From CAZKBP01 sp964551015 (lineage in GTDB: Bacteria; Bacteroidota; Bacteroidia; Cytophagales; Microscillaceae), in the NCBI GenBank assembly GCA_964551015.1, contig CAZKBP010000004.1, positions 209,967-273,966 of the forward strand: a stretch of 64,000 nt of DNA. Reading direction: 5' to 3'. How positions within the stretch are numbered: the first letter of the stretch is position 1; each line of letters starts with the position of its first letter. A model generated the notes under the pieces. That model did no database searches. It was not told the DNA's origin and saw only the letters and a list, made by a program, of their open reading frames with translations. Positions 1-8,900 of the stretch are shown in pieces. The position numbers and the translations under genes are program-made.

Positions 1-96
1 ATCAAAACGCCCTACATGCGTTATCTAGAGAATAAAATCCGTGCGCATTTTGATTTTGAAGGAGTTCCTATTAAGCTCTTTTTCCGAAAAAAATAA
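1..96 (+). CDS. der: GTPase Der (EngA), C-terminal end only
   Basis: The window opens inside a reading frame of 31 codons ending in TAA at 94-96. Its residues include YMRYLENKIR, FDFEGVPI and a final FFRKK, which match the end of the KH-like C-terminal domain of the double-GTPase Der, a ribosome (50S) assembly factor. Both GTPase domains lie outside the window, so only the tail supports the call. The gene ends 70 bases before the lipoprotein gene at 167. Confidence 0.85.
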   Translation: MKTPYMRYLENKIRAHFDFEGVPIKLFFRKK

Positions 97-166
97 GCAA
101 AAAGTTTGTATTTCTTGTGACTTCACCCTTAGATTTGCGTCTCAAATCTAAAACCCTTTTAAAACT

Positions 167-424
167 ATGAAGAAGTTATTTTTGTTATTTGCCCTTTTCG
201 GAATCCTTACTTTTACTGCTTGTGGTGGTGGAACAGAAGATACTGCTACTGAGGAAACTGAAGAAACTACTGAGGAGACTCCAATGGAAGAAGAAGAAGC
301 TCCCATGGAAGAGGAAGCTCCCATGGAAGAAGAGCCCATGGAAGAGGAAGCTGATACTTCTGTAGTAGATGACGCTGAAACTACTGACGAAGCAATGGAA
401 GAAGAAGAAGGAACTGAAGAGTAA
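167..424 (+). CDS. Small Glu-rich lipoprotein
   Basis: An 85-residue protein with a lipoprotein signal: MKK, a hydrophobic run, then TFTAC with the lipid-carrying Cys at about residue 19, followed by GGG. The rest is almost entirely Glu, Thr, Pro and Met, including imperfect repeats of the type PMEEEEA. No folded domain is recognisable, and the mature part should be a highly acidic, disordered tail anchored in a membrane. The DNA of the repeats is itself repetitive (copies of a CCCATGGAAGA-like unit near 280-345), so length variation between strains is likely. A terminator follows directly. Function unknown; metal or cation binding by the acidic tail is only a guess. Confidence 0.75.
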   Translation: MKKLFLLFALFGILTFTACGGGTEDTATEETEETTEETPMEEEEAPMEEEAPMEEEPMEEEADTSVVDDAETTDEAMEEEEGTEE

Positions 425-467
425 TTCTGATTCTAATTCTCAAAAAACGATATTCGTTATCATTTGA

Positions 468-498
468 GAAGGCTTCGTGTTTGCGAAGCCTTCTTTTT
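468..498 (+). terminator. Rho-independent terminator after the lipoprotein gene
   Basis: A perfect 10-bp stem (GAAGGCTTCG at 468-477 with CGAAGCCTTC at 484-493) closes a 6-base loop and runs into TTTTTCG. It ends the lipoprotein transcript and isolates it from the tRNA-tuf operon. Confidence 0.9.
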
Positions 499-527
499 CG
501 TCTCAATCAAATAAAAAATACGATTCA

Positions 528-558
528 TTTGATTAATAAAAAATAACCTGTAAATTTG
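528..558 (+). promoter_or_regulatory. Bacteroidota-type promoter of the tRNA-tuf operon
   Basis: TTTG at 528-531 and TAAATTTG at 551-558 are separated by exactly 19 bases. This matches the TTTG-N19-TAnnTTTG consensus described for the primary sigma factor of Bacteroidota. The first tRNA begins 38 bases downstream, as expected for a stable-RNA operon. Confidence 0.8.
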
Positions 559-596
559 CACCCACTTTGGAGGCGAAGGGTTACCAAAAAATGATC

Positions 597-682
597 GGGG
601 AGATACCAAAGCGGCCAACTGGGGCAGACTGTAAATCTGCTGGCGTATGCCTTCGTAGGTTCGAATCCTGCTCTCCCCACCA
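597..682 (+). tRNA. tRNA-Tyr (anticodon GTA)
   Basis: The acceptor stem GGGGAGA (597-603) pairs with TCTCCCC (672-678), with discriminator A at 679 and an encoded CCA at 680-682. The anticodon GTA is at 631-633. The long variable arm makes it a class II tRNA of 86 bases, as expected for bacterial tRNA-Tyr. It is the first gene of a Tyr-Gly-Thr-tuf array like that in front of E. coli tufB. Confidence 0.97.
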
Positions 683-780
683 GATTGCCATCTAGCTAAA
701 ACTAATGTTTTTAATAGTTGCAATTCGTTTCTGAAATCTATATATTCGCTTCACTATCAGTGAGGTAGAATAGTACATAA

Positions 781-856
781 GCGGGAGTAGCTCAGTTGGT
801 AGAGCGGCAGCCTTCCAAGCTGCAGGTCGCGGGTTCGAGCCTCGTCTCCCGCTCCA
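781..856 (+). tRNA. tRNA-Gly (anticodon TCC)
   Basis: The acceptor stem GCGGGAG pairs with CTCCCGC at 846-852, with discriminator T and encoded CCA at 854-856. The anticodon stem GCAGC/GCTGC (807-811 and 819-823) encloses a 7-base loop with anticodon TCC at 814-816. The T-arm GCGGGTTCGAGCCTCGT is standard. Confidence 0.97.
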
Positions 857-888
857 CTTTTTTCGGTAATCCAGAGTTCAATCCATTA

Positions 889-960
889 GCCGACGTAGCT
901 CAGGGGTAGAGCGCTTCCTTGGTAAGGAAGAGGTCACGGGTTCAATTCCCGTCGTTGGCT
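889..960 (+). tRNA. tRNA-Thr (anticodon GGT)
   Basis: The acceptor stem GCCGACG (889-895) pairs with CGTTGGC (953-959), with discriminator T at 960. The anticodon stem CTTCC/GGAAG encloses TTGGTAA with anticodon GGT at 921-923. CCA is not encoded (CTG follows), unlike the two tRNAs before it. Confidence 0.96.
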
Positions 961-1032
961 CTGTGAACTGATCCAGAGTGCTTTTTTTATTCAATTATTT
1001 CTAAACGTAAGGGAATCTAAAAATTTAAAAAA

Positions 1033-2220
1033 ATGGCTAAAGAGCATTTCGACCGTTCCAAGCCGCACGTGAACATTGGAACTATTGGTCACGTCGATCA
1101 CGGTAAAACTACTTTAACAGCAGCAATCACCAAAGTACTAGCTGATGCTGGTTTTTCTGAGGCAAGAAGCTTTGATCAAATTGACAATGCGCCCGAGGAA
1201 AAAGAGCGCGGTATTACCATTAATACCTCTCACGTAGAGTATCAAACTGAAAATCGGCACTACGCTCACGTGGACTGCCCCGGTCACGCTGACTACGTGA
1301 AAAACATGGTAACAGGTGCTGCACAAATGGACGGCGCAATTTTGGTAGTAGCTGCCACAGACGGTCCTATGCCGCAAACACGTGAACACATTCTACTAGC
1401 CCGCCAAGTAGGGGTTCCTGCTATTGTTGTCTTTATGAACAAGGTGGACTTAGTAGATGATGAGGAGCTACTAGAACTCGTGGAAATGGAAGTTCGTGAA
1501 TTGTTAGATTTTTATGAATTTCCTGGTGATGACATTCCTGTAGTTCAAGGTTCTGCCTTAGGTGGCCTAAACGGTGAAGCCAAATGGGTAGAGAAAATCT
1601 TGGAATTAATGCAGAATGTAGATGATTACATTCCACTTCCAGAGCGCGCCATCGATAAGGATTTCTTGATGCCTGTTGAAGACGTTTTCTCCATCACGGG
1701 TCGTGGTACGGTGGCTACTGGACGAATCGAGAGAGGAGTCATCAACTCTGGTGATCCGGTTGAGATTCTTGGAATGGGTGCTGAAAACCTTAAGTCTACT
1801 ATCACCGGAGTAGAAATGTTCCGCAAAATCTTGGATAGAGGTGAAGCGGGTGATAACGTAGGACTACTCCTTCGTGGTATTGAAAAAAGCCAGATCAAAC
1901 GTGGAATGGTAATTTGTAAGCCAGGTACAGTAACTCCTCACATGAAGTTCAAAGCTGAGGTTTACGTCTTGTCAAAAGAAGAAGGTGGTCGTCATACCCC
2001 ATTTTTTAACAAATACCGTCCTCAGTTTTACATGAGAACAACTGATGTAACTGGTGAAGTAAAGCTTCCTGATGGTGTAGAAATGGTTATGCCCGGTGAT
2101 AACATCACCATTACGGTGGAGCTAATCAACGCCGTAGCGATGGAAAAAGGTCTTCGCTTTGCAATCCGTGAAGGTGGAAGAACGATTGGTGCCGGTCAGG
2201 TTACTGAAATTATAGAATAA
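1033..2220 (+). CDS. tuf: Elongation factor Tu
   Basis: A 395-residue EF-Tu that carries aminoacyl-tRNA to the ribosomal A site in the cytoplasm. The P-loop GHVDHGKT is at residues 19-26, the switch I region RGITINTSHVEYQT near 59, DCPGHADY near 81 and NKVD near 136, followed by the two beta-barrel domains with the usual GRGTVATGRIERG segment. Length is normal and no key residue is missing. It lies in the conserved tRNA-Tyr-Gly-Thr-tuf-tRNA-Trp-secE order. The ATG is preceded by an A-rich stretch with no Shine-Dalgarno sequence, normal for highly expressed Bacteroidota genes. Confidence 0.99.
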   Translation: MAKEHFDRSKPHVNIGTIGHVDHGKTTLTAAITKVLADAGFSEARSFDQIDNAPEEKERGITINTSHVEYQTENRHYAHVDCPGHADYVKNMVTGAAQMDGAILVVAATDGPMPQTREHILLARQVGVPAIVVFMNKVDLVDDEELLELVEMEVRELLDFYEFPGDDIPVVQGSALGGLNGEAKWVEKILELMQNVDDYIPLPERAIDKDFLMPVEDVFSITGRGTVATGRIERGVINSGDPVEILGMGAENLKSTITGVEMFRKILDRGEAGDNVGLLLRGIEKSQIKRGMVICKPGTVTPHMKFKAEVYVLSKEEGGRHTPFFNKYRPQFYMRTTDVTGEVKLPDGVEMVMPGDNITITVELINAVAMEKGLRFAIREGGRTIGAGQVTEIIE

Positions 2221-2240
2221 ATTTATCCTAAGATATAAAA

Positions 2241-2276
2241 GAATGCGCTCTCATTTAGGGGTCGCATTCTTGTCTT
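2241..2276 (+). terminator. Probable terminator or processing hairpin after tuf
   Basis: GAATGCG (2241-2247) pairs with CGCATTC (2263-2269) around a 15-base loop, followed by a broken T tract (TTGTCTTTT). It may end part of the tuf transcripts or mark the 5' processing side of tRNA-Trp. It is weaker than the terminators after the lipoprotein gene and rpoC. Confidence 0.5.
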
Positions 2277-2321
2277 TTATTTCCAAGAGCGTTTTCCCTT
2301 TATTCAAAGAATCATTCAATT

Positions 2322-2394
2322 ACGGGTGTAGCTCAATTGGTAGAGCGACGGTCTCCAAAACCGTAGGCTGTGGGTTCGATTCCTACCACCCGTG
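2322..2394 (+). tRNA. tRNA-Trp (anticodon CCA)
   Basis: The acceptor stem ACGGGTG (2322-2328) pairs with CACCCGT (2387-2393), with discriminator G at 2394. The anticodon stem ACGGT/ACCGT encloses CTCCAAA with anticodon CCA at 2355-2357. The terminal CCA is not encoded. tRNA-Trp immediately before secE is a common bacterial arrangement. Confidence 0.97.
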
Positions 2395-2427
2395 CTAAGC
2401 TATTCAGTAGCATAACCTAACATTGCG

Positions 2428-2619
2428 ATGAACAACCTAATTGGATTTATTAGAGAGTCGTACAACGAATTAAGATACAAGGTAAGTTGGCCTAAATACA
2501 GTGAGCTACAAAGTAGTTCGCTGTTAGTGCTCATTGCCTCTCTAATTTTTGCCCTATTGATAGGCGTGATGGATGTCACCTTTGATACGATAATGGGCTG
2601 GTTCTACGAGAGTTTTTAG
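2428..2619 (+). CDS. secE: Preprotein translocase subunit SecE
   Basis: A 63-residue one-span SecE, the clamp subunit of the SecYEG translocon. The amphipathic segment IRESYNELRYKVSWP (residues 8-22) is the family signature, and a transmembrane helix covers about residues 32-55. The short single-helix form is usual outside the proteobacteria. It lies 33 bases after tRNA-Trp and 17 bases before nusG, so secE and nusG are cotranscribed. Confidence 0.95.
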   Translation: MNNLIGFIRESYNELRYKVSWPKYSELQSSSLLVLIASLIFALLIGVMDVTFDTIMGWFYESF

Positions 2620-2636
2620 AAAATCAATTCTGCCCT

Positions 2637-3194
2637 ATGAGTGAGTTAAAATGGTATGTGATTCGGGCTATTTCCGGACAGGAGAAAAAAATCAAGAGTT
2701 ATTTAGAGACAGAGATCGGACGAAGAAAGATTGAGGACTATATCCCTCAGATACTCATTCCCTCCGAGAAAGTGTACGAAATGCGAAATGGGAAAAAATA
2801 CCAAAGAGAAAAAAGTTTTTTCCCAGGGTATATCTTGGTTAATGCCGACCTCACTCACGGAGAAGTAGCTCCACTCATTACAAATATACCCGGAGTGATT
2901 GGTTTTCTGGGAAATGAAGAAAAGGGGAGTGATAAAGTACCTCAGCCTTTAAGAGTTTCTGAGGTAAACAGAATACTAGGACGGGTAGATGAAGCAGCTA
3001 GTGATGAGCCTCAATTAGATACTACCTTCATCATCGGTGAAACCGTCAAAGTCATGGATGGTCCATTCAATGGTTTTACTGGTACGGTTGAGGAGGTTTT
3101 TGAAGAAAGAAAGAAACTCAATGTGATGGTGAAAATATTTGGTAGAAATACTCCCGTTGAGCTTAATTATGCTCAAGTCGAAAAGCAAGAATAG
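2637..3194 (+). CDS. nusG: Transcription termination/antitermination protein NusG
   Basis: A 185-residue NusG that binds elongating RNA polymerase and couples it with Rho or ribosomes. The N-terminal NGN domain starts with WYVIRAISGQEKKIKSYLE (about residues 6-24) and continues through FFPGYILV and PGVIGFLG. The KOW domain begins near residue 133 with GETVKVMDGPFNGFTGTVEE. Length and domain order are normal. It is followed by a structured 159-base gap before rplK. Confidence 0.97.
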   Translation: MSELKWYVIRAISGQEKKIKSYLETEIGRRKIEDYIPQILIPSEKVYEMRNGKKYQREKSFFPGYILVNADLTHGEVAPLITNIPGVIGFLGNEEKGSDKVPQPLRVSEVNRILGRVDEAASDEPQLDTTFIIGETVKVMDGPFNGFTGTVEEVFEERKKLNVMVKIFGRNTPVELNYAQVEKQE

Positions 3195-3234
3195 ATTAAA
3201 AATAACATAAAGACATCATTATAAATTACTGATC

Positions 3235-3295
3235 GCCAGGTGTTGTGAGCCATCTGGCTTTTGCTTCCCGGTAAGTTTGTAATGTGATACGGGAA
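3235..3295 (+). promoter_or_regulatory. Structured leader of the rplK-rplA operon
   Basis: Two hairpins lie in the nusG-rplK gap. The first pairs GCCAGGTG (3235-3242) with CATCTGGC (3251-3258), eight pairs with one G-U, followed by TTTTGC. The second pairs TTCCCG (3265-3270) with CGGGAA (3290-3295). A structured leader fits the known translational feedback of ribosomal protein L1 on L11-L1 mRNAs, but I did not match it to a defined L1 site. The first hairpin could alternatively be a weak attenuator. Confidence 0.5.
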
Positions 3296-3353
3296 AATGT
3301 GGCTAAATTGTTTATAAAGCATTTCCCAAACCTATACATTAGATCAAAAAGCC

Positions 3354-3800
3354 ATGGCAAAAGAAGTTGTCGGATATCTAAAGTTACAGGTCAAAGGTGG
3401 CCAAGCTAACCCTTCTCCACCCATTGGTCCTGCACTCGGAGCTAAAGGAATTAATATCATGGAGTTCTGCAAGCAATTCAATGCTAGAACCCAAGAAAAA
3501 CAAGGACAAGTACTACCCGTGGTAGTGACTTATTACAAGGATAAGTCTTTTGATTTTATCATCAAAACACCTCCTACGCCTGTGCTCCTTTTGCAAGAAC
3601 TCAAGGGAAAAAAGGGTTCCGCTGAACCTAACCGAAAGAAAGTAGGGACACTTACCTGGGATCAAATCAAGGCAGTTGCAGAAATCAAAATGCCTGATTT
3701 AAATGCTTTTACCGTAGATTCGGCCATGAAAATGGTAGCAGGTACAGCGAGAAGCATGGGAATTAGAGTCTCTGGGGAGCCACCTTGGTCTGAGAATTAG
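3354..3800 (+). CDS. rplK: 50S ribosomal protein L11
   Basis: A 148-residue L11, part of the GTPase-associated centre on 23S rRNA. The N-terminal signature LKLQVKGGQANPSPPIGPAL, with the flexible proline-rich turn, is at residues 9-28, and the RNA-binding C-terminal domain ends with TARSMGIRVSG. Length is normal. It heads the rplKAJL cluster, with rplA 43 bases downstream. Confidence 0.98.
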   Translation: MAKEVVGYLKLQVKGGQANPSPPIGPALGAKGINIMEFCKQFNARTQEKQGQVLPVVVTYYKDKSFDFIIKTPPTPVLLLQELKGKKGSAEPNRKKVGTLTWDQIKAVAEIKMPDLNAFTVDSAMKMVAGTARSMGIRVSGEPPWSEN

Positions 3801-3843
3801 TTGGTAAAACATACGCCTTACAAAGGCTAAACCTATTTCTTAA

Positions 3844-4542
3844 ATGGGAAAATTAACCAAGAAACAAAAAATAATCAAGGAAAAGTTTGACGCAAGCCAG
3901 GCTTATCCTATCAACGAAGCAACTACGCTGATCAAAGAAATTACTTTGACCAATTTTGATGCCTCGGTTGATTTGGATGTTCGCCTAGGTGTCGATCCGC
4001 GTAAAGCTGACCAAATGGTGCGAGGCACGGTAGCTCTTCCACACGGTACTGGAAAACAAGTTAGAGTACTGGTACTTTGTACTCCTGATAAGGAAGAAGA
4101 AGCCAAAGAAGCAGGAGCGGATCACGTGGGCTTAGATGAGTATATCCAGAAGATAGAGCAAGGTTGGACAGATATTGATGTAGTCATCACTATGCCAGCC
4201 GCGATGGGTAAAGTGGGTAAACTGGGTAGAATCCTCGGACCACGTGGTTTAATGCCTAACCCCAAATCTGGTACAGTGACCATGGATATCGCTGGCGCGG
4301 TGAAAGATGTAAAAGCAGGTAAAATAGATTTTAAAGTAGACAAAACAGGTATTATCCATACGAGTATTGGTAAAGCCTCATTTAGTTCTGATAAGCTGGA
4401 AGCGAATGCCAGAGAGTTAATCTCTACATTAGTTAAGCTAAAACCCGCCAGTTCTAAAGGTACTTACTTTAAAAGCATTCACCTGTCAAGCACGATGAGT
4501 CCTTCTATCTTGATTGATAAGAGCTCATTACCCAGCGTCTAG
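3844..4542 (+). CDS. rplA: 50S ribosomal protein L1
   Basis: A 232-residue L1, the protein of the mobile L1 stalk and a likely feedback regulator of its own mRNA. Signatures are LDVRLGVDPRKADQMVRG near residues 44-61 and GKVGKLGRILGPRGLMPNPK at about residues 121-140. The C-terminus is of normal length. The start ATG is directly preceded by an A/T-rich stretch with no Shine-Dalgarno sequence. Confidence 0.98.
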   Translation: MGKLTKKQKIIKEKFDASQAYPINEATTLIKEITLTNFDASVDLDVRLGVDPRKADQMVRGTVALPHGTGKQVRVLVLCTPDKEEEAKEAGADHVGLDEYIQKIEQGWTDIDVVITMPAAMGKVGKLGRILGPRGLMPNPKSGTVTMDIAGAVKDVKAGKIDFKVDKTGIIHTSIGKASFSSDKLEANARELISTLVKLKPASSKGTYFKSIHLSSTMSPSILIDKSSLPSV

Positions 4543-4571
4543 TTAAGAGCCATCCTAAAAGTGAAAAGATT

Positions 4572-5153
4572 ATGACCAAAAGTGAAAAAGCCGTTTTAAT
4601 CGAAGAACTCAAACAGAAGTTTGCTGAAAATAGCTACTTCTACGTGATGGATGCAGGGGGGATGACCGTCGAGCAGACGAATCGGTTCAGAAGAGCTTGC
4701 TTCGAAAAAGGAATCGAGTACAGAGTGATCAAAAATTCACTGATCAAAAAAGCACTCGAGTCTAATGATACAGATTACGAGCCTTTTTATGCCGAAGTCC
4801 TCAAAGGTTTTTCTGGAGTCTTATTCTCCGCGGAGTCTGGTAGTGCACCTGCCAAAATGATTAAGGATTTCCGCAAGAAAACAGGTATGGAAAAACCTTT
4901 TCTCAAAGGAGCTTCCGTTGATGCCTCCTTTTTCTTCGGAGAAAAAAGCCTGGAAGAACTTACCAAGGTAAAATCCAAAGAGGATGTCATTGCTGAATTG
5001 ATTACTCTTTTGCAATCTCCTGCAAGAAACTTGGTTACCGCCTTGAATACGCCTGGCCAACAATTAGCCTCTGCCTTAAACTCTGGCGGAAGCACCTTGG
5101 GAGCCCTGTTGAAAGGTATCGCCGAGAAAAAAGAACAAGAAGGAGAAGGATAA
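4572..5153 (+). CDS. rplJ: 50S ribosomal protein L10
   Basis: A 193-residue L10, base of the L7/L12 stalk. The N-terminal region has EELKQKFAENSYFYVMDAGG, then FRRACFEKGIEYRVIKNSLI typical of the family, and the C-terminal helix that recruits L12 dimers. Slightly longer than E. coli L10 (165) because of an extended C-terminal tail ending in an acidic KKEQEGEG. It sits 29 bases after rplA and 55 bases before rplL. Confidence 0.97.
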   Translation: MTKSEKAVLIEELKQKFAENSYFYVMDAGGMTVEQTNRFRRACFEKGIEYRVIKNSLIKKALESNDTDYEPFYAEVLKGFSGVLFSAESGSAPAKMIKDFRKKTGMEKPFLKGASVDASFFFGEKSLEELTKVKSKEDVIAELITLLQSPARNLVTALNTPGQQLASALNSGGSTLGALLKGIAEKKEQEGEG

Positions 5154-5208
5154 TCACCTCTAACAATTATCAATTTAATTAGTAACAACATTTTAATATC
5201 ACAATACA

Positions 5209-5601
5209 ATGGCAGATTTGAAAGAATTCGCGGAGCAATTAGTAAGCTTATCTCTTAAAGAAGTCAATGAATTAGTAAATATCCTCAAAGAAGACTATGG
5301 TATCGAGCCTGCTGCCGCAGCCGCGGTGGCCGTTGCGCCCGGTGCAGCCGGTGCTGGTGGAGGAGATGATGCTCCGGCCGAGGAGGCAAAAACAGAATTT
5401 GATGTAATCTTGAAGAGCCCCGGTGGAGCGAAGCTGAAAGTGGTAAAATTGGTAAAAGAATTGACTGGTTTAGGTCTGAAAGAAGCCAAAGCCGTAGTTG
5501 ATAATGCACCAAGCCCCGTAAAAGAAGGAATTCCCAAAGACGAGGCAGAAGCTCTGAAGAAACAATTGGAAGACGAAGGAGCAGAAGTTGAATTAAAATA
5601 A
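5209..5601 (+). CDS. rplL: 50S ribosomal protein L7/L12
   Basis: A 130-residue L7/L12. The dimerising N-terminal helix pair (to about residue 33) is followed by an Ala/Gly/Pro-rich hinge (residues about 37-62) and the globular C-terminal factor-binding domain with KLKVVKLVKELTGLGLKEAK. The ATG follows an A-rich stretch. A 303-base structured gap separates it from rpoB. Confidence 0.98.
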   Translation: MADLKEFAEQLVSLSLKEVNELVNILKEDYGIEPAAAAAVAVAPGAAGAGGGDDAPAEEAKTEFDVILKSPGGAKLKVVKLVKELTGLGLKEAKAVVDNAPSPVKEGIPKDEAEALKKQLEDEGAEVELK

Positions 5602-5904
5602 TTAGTTTCCTGAACTTTTTCTATTCCAAAACGGTTTATTAGTTTAAGCCGTAGATGCCTTACATTCAAGTGCCTCTTTTTGAGGTGCTTGAACCCTTTG
5701 CTAAGTACTTAGAAAACCCTAGCACGAAATTTGTACATAATAACGAACAAATTATTTCCCAATATCGTTATTTTTCAACGACCTGGTCTGTCAAACAGTC
5801 AGGTCTATTGTTGTTTGTATTTATTTGCTAGTTAGATATTTTACAAGCAATTGATTTTCAGATCGTAAACCACAACGTCAACGTATATCAGCAGACTAAG
5901 CCTC
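5602..5904 (+). promoter_or_regulatory. rplL-rpoB gap with three RNA hairpins
   Basis: This 303-base gap has no gene but three clear stems. ACGGTTTA (5631-5638) pairs with TAAGCCGT (5645-5652), 8 pairs including one G-U. TTCAAGTGCCTC (5665-5676) pairs with GAGGTGCTTGAA (5682-5693) over 12 pairs with two G-U and a TTTTT loop. ACCTG (5781-5785) pairs with CAGGT (5800-5804), extended inside by CTGT/ACAG, followed by a T-rich tract. The G-U pairs suggest selection on RNA rather than DNA. In E. coli the same gap holds an attenuator and an RNase III site that lower rpoBC relative to ribosomal protein output; the same role is inferred here. Confidence 0.6.
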
Positions 5905-8900
5905 ATGCAAAAAACAACACAAAGTGGAAGAATAGATTTCGCCTCCGTTAGAAAAATCGCTGATTATCCCGATTTTCTTGATGTGCAACTCAAATCTTTC
6001 CGAGATTTCTTTCAACTGGAAACAGCCCCAGAGAATCGATCTCGTGAAGGACTATTTCGAGTATTTGCCGAAAACTTTCCCATTACAGATTCTCGAGAAA
6101 ATTTCTTACTCGAGTTCATTGATTATTCTGTAGACCCGCCCAAGTATTCCGTAGATGAATGTATCGACCGTGGTCTTACTTACTCCGTTCCTCTCAAAGC
6201 TAAACTTCGTCTCTCCTGTAATGATGAGGATAATGAGGATTTTGAGACAATTGAGCAGGAAGTATTTCTCGGAAATATTCCCTACATGACCGAGCGAGGC
6301 TCCTTCGTAATTAACGGAGCGGAGCGGGTGATCGTTTCACAATTACACCGTTCTCCGGGAGTTTTCTTCGCGCAAAGTAAACACACCAACGGAACGAAGC
6401 TTTACTCAGCACGAATTATTCCTTTCAAAGGATCTTGGATAGAGTTTACCACGGATGTAAACAACGTCATGTACGCTTACATCGACCGTAAGAAGAAATT
6501 CCCAGTTACTACTTTATTAAGGGTAATTGGATTTGGCTCTGATAAGGAAATTTTAGATCTGTTCAATCTTTCCGAGGAGATTCAAGCCAACAAAACCAAC
6601 CTGCAGAAAGCAGTCGGACGTAAATTAGCAGCCAGAGTTCTGCGTACCTGGACAGAAGATTTCGTAGATGAAGACACAGGAGAGGTCGTTTCCATTGACA
6701 GAAATGAAATCCTGTTGGAAAGAGATTCTACCATAGAAAAAGAGGATATTGATACGATCTTAGACTCTGGTACACAGTCAATTATTGTACACCGCGAGGA
6801 TGTCAACATTGCTGATTACTCGATTATCTACAATACACTACAGAAGGATAACTCGAACTCAGAAAAAGAGGCTCTCGAGCAAATCTATCGTCAACTGCGT
6901 AATACAGAAGCTCCCGACGAACAAACCGCCCGTGATATTATCCAAAACCTCTTTTTTAGTGATAAGCGATACGATCTCGGTGAAGTAGGAAGATACAGAA
7001 TTAATAAAAAATTACAGTTAGAAATTGAAAGCGATGTACGGGTTTTAACCACACAGGACATCGTTTCCATCGTGAAGTATCTCATTGGTCTGATCAACTC
7101 GCGTGCAGTAGTGGATGATATTGACCACCTCAGCAACCGCCGCGTAAGAACCGTGGGAGAACAACTCTATACACAATTCGGAATTGGTCTGGCAAGGATG
7201 GCTCGTACGATCAAGGAGCGCATGAACGTGCGAGATAACGAAGATTTCAAACCCGTAGATTTGATCAATGCAAGAACCTTGTCTTCGGTCATCAACTCTT
7301 TCTTCGGAACCAATCAGCTGTCTCAGTTTATGGATCAAACCAATCCGCTTTCTGAGATCACACACAAACGCAGAATGTCAGCCTTAGGGCCTGGCGGTCT
7401 TTCTCGGGAACGAGCTGGCTTCGAGGTGCGAGATGTGCACTATACTCACTACGGACGCCTTTGTACGATCGAGACTCCTGAAGGGCCAAATATCGGCTTG
7501 ATCTCATCTCTATGTGTACACGCCAAGATCAACGATATGGGTTTTATTGAAACTCCTTATCGCCTCGTGGAAGAAGGGATCGTGAGTACCGAAATGAAAT
7601 ACCTGACCGCCGAGGAAGAAGATACACATTATATTGCTCAGGCTAATGCCCCTATTGATGATGATGGAAATTATGTCAATGATAAGGTAAAAGCCCGTTT
7701 TGAGGGAGACTTTCCCGTAATTGAGCCTCCTCAGGTTTCTTACATGGACATTGCTCCCAATCAGATTGTTTCGGTGGCGGCCTCGCTCATTCCTTTCTTG
7801 GAGCACGATGATGCCAACCGTGCCTTGATGGGGTCTAACATGCAGCGTCAGGCCGTGCCTTTGCTCAATCCCGAAGCTCCTATCGTGGGTACAGGATTGG
7901 AACAAAGGGTAGCCAAAGATTCAAGAGCCTTGGTAGTAGCCGAGCACGATGGAGTGGTACACTATGTAGATGCGACTGAAATTGTAATGCGATATGATTT
8001 CACAGATGAGCAGCAATTAGTTTCTTTTAAAGATGATTTGGTTTCTTATCGACTGACCAAATTCCGTCGTACCAACCAAGACACTTGTATCAACCTTCGC
8101 CCTATGGTTTACAAAGGAGATCGGGTGAAGAAAGGAGACGTGCTCTGTGAAGGATATGCAACCAATGACGGCGAATTGGCTCTGGGAGCAAACATGAAGG
8201 TCGCCTTTATGCCTTGGCAAGGTTACAATTTCGAGGATGCGATTGTAATTTCTGAAAGAGTCGTGAGTGAAGATGTTTTTACCTCTATTCACATTGAAGA
8301 ATTTGAACTGGAGGTTCGAGACACAAAGCGAGGTGAAGAAGAACTTACTTCTGAAATCCCTAATGTGAGCGAAGAAGCAATTAAATACTTGGATGAGAAT
8401 GGAATTGTTCAAATCGGAACTATCATTAAAGAAGGAGATATTCTCATCGGTAAAATTACCCCCAAAGGAGAATCCGACCCTACTCCTGAGGAAAAATTGC
8501 TCCGCGCCATCTTTGGTGATAAAGCCGGAGATGTAAAAGACGCTTCCCTCAAAGCACCTCCTTCGTTAAGAGGTGTGGTGATTGATACCAAGCTGTTCTC
8601 CCGTCCAAAAAGAGACAAAGAACTCAGAGCAAAAGCCAAAGAAGAGGTAAAAGCTTTGATGAAAAAGTACAGTAAAGATCTTTCCAACCTGAAAGAGGTG
8701 ATGATCGAGAAGATGGTAGATATCCTAGAAGGAAAGATGAGCAATGGTATCAAGCATAAGTTTGGTAGTGAGATCATGTCCAAAGGGGTGAAGTTTAGTC
8801 GCAAAAACATTGTAGAAAATCTTTTCCCCAAAGAAAACCCCTACCGAGATGAAAGTACTTATAATGTACCTGAGGAATCTAACCTAATTGGAGATGTTCT

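Noticed and set aside
5285..5669. Ala/Leu/Ser-rich minus-strand frames over rplL
   Set aside because: They are the complement of the Ala-rich L7/L12 hinge codons and not independent genes.
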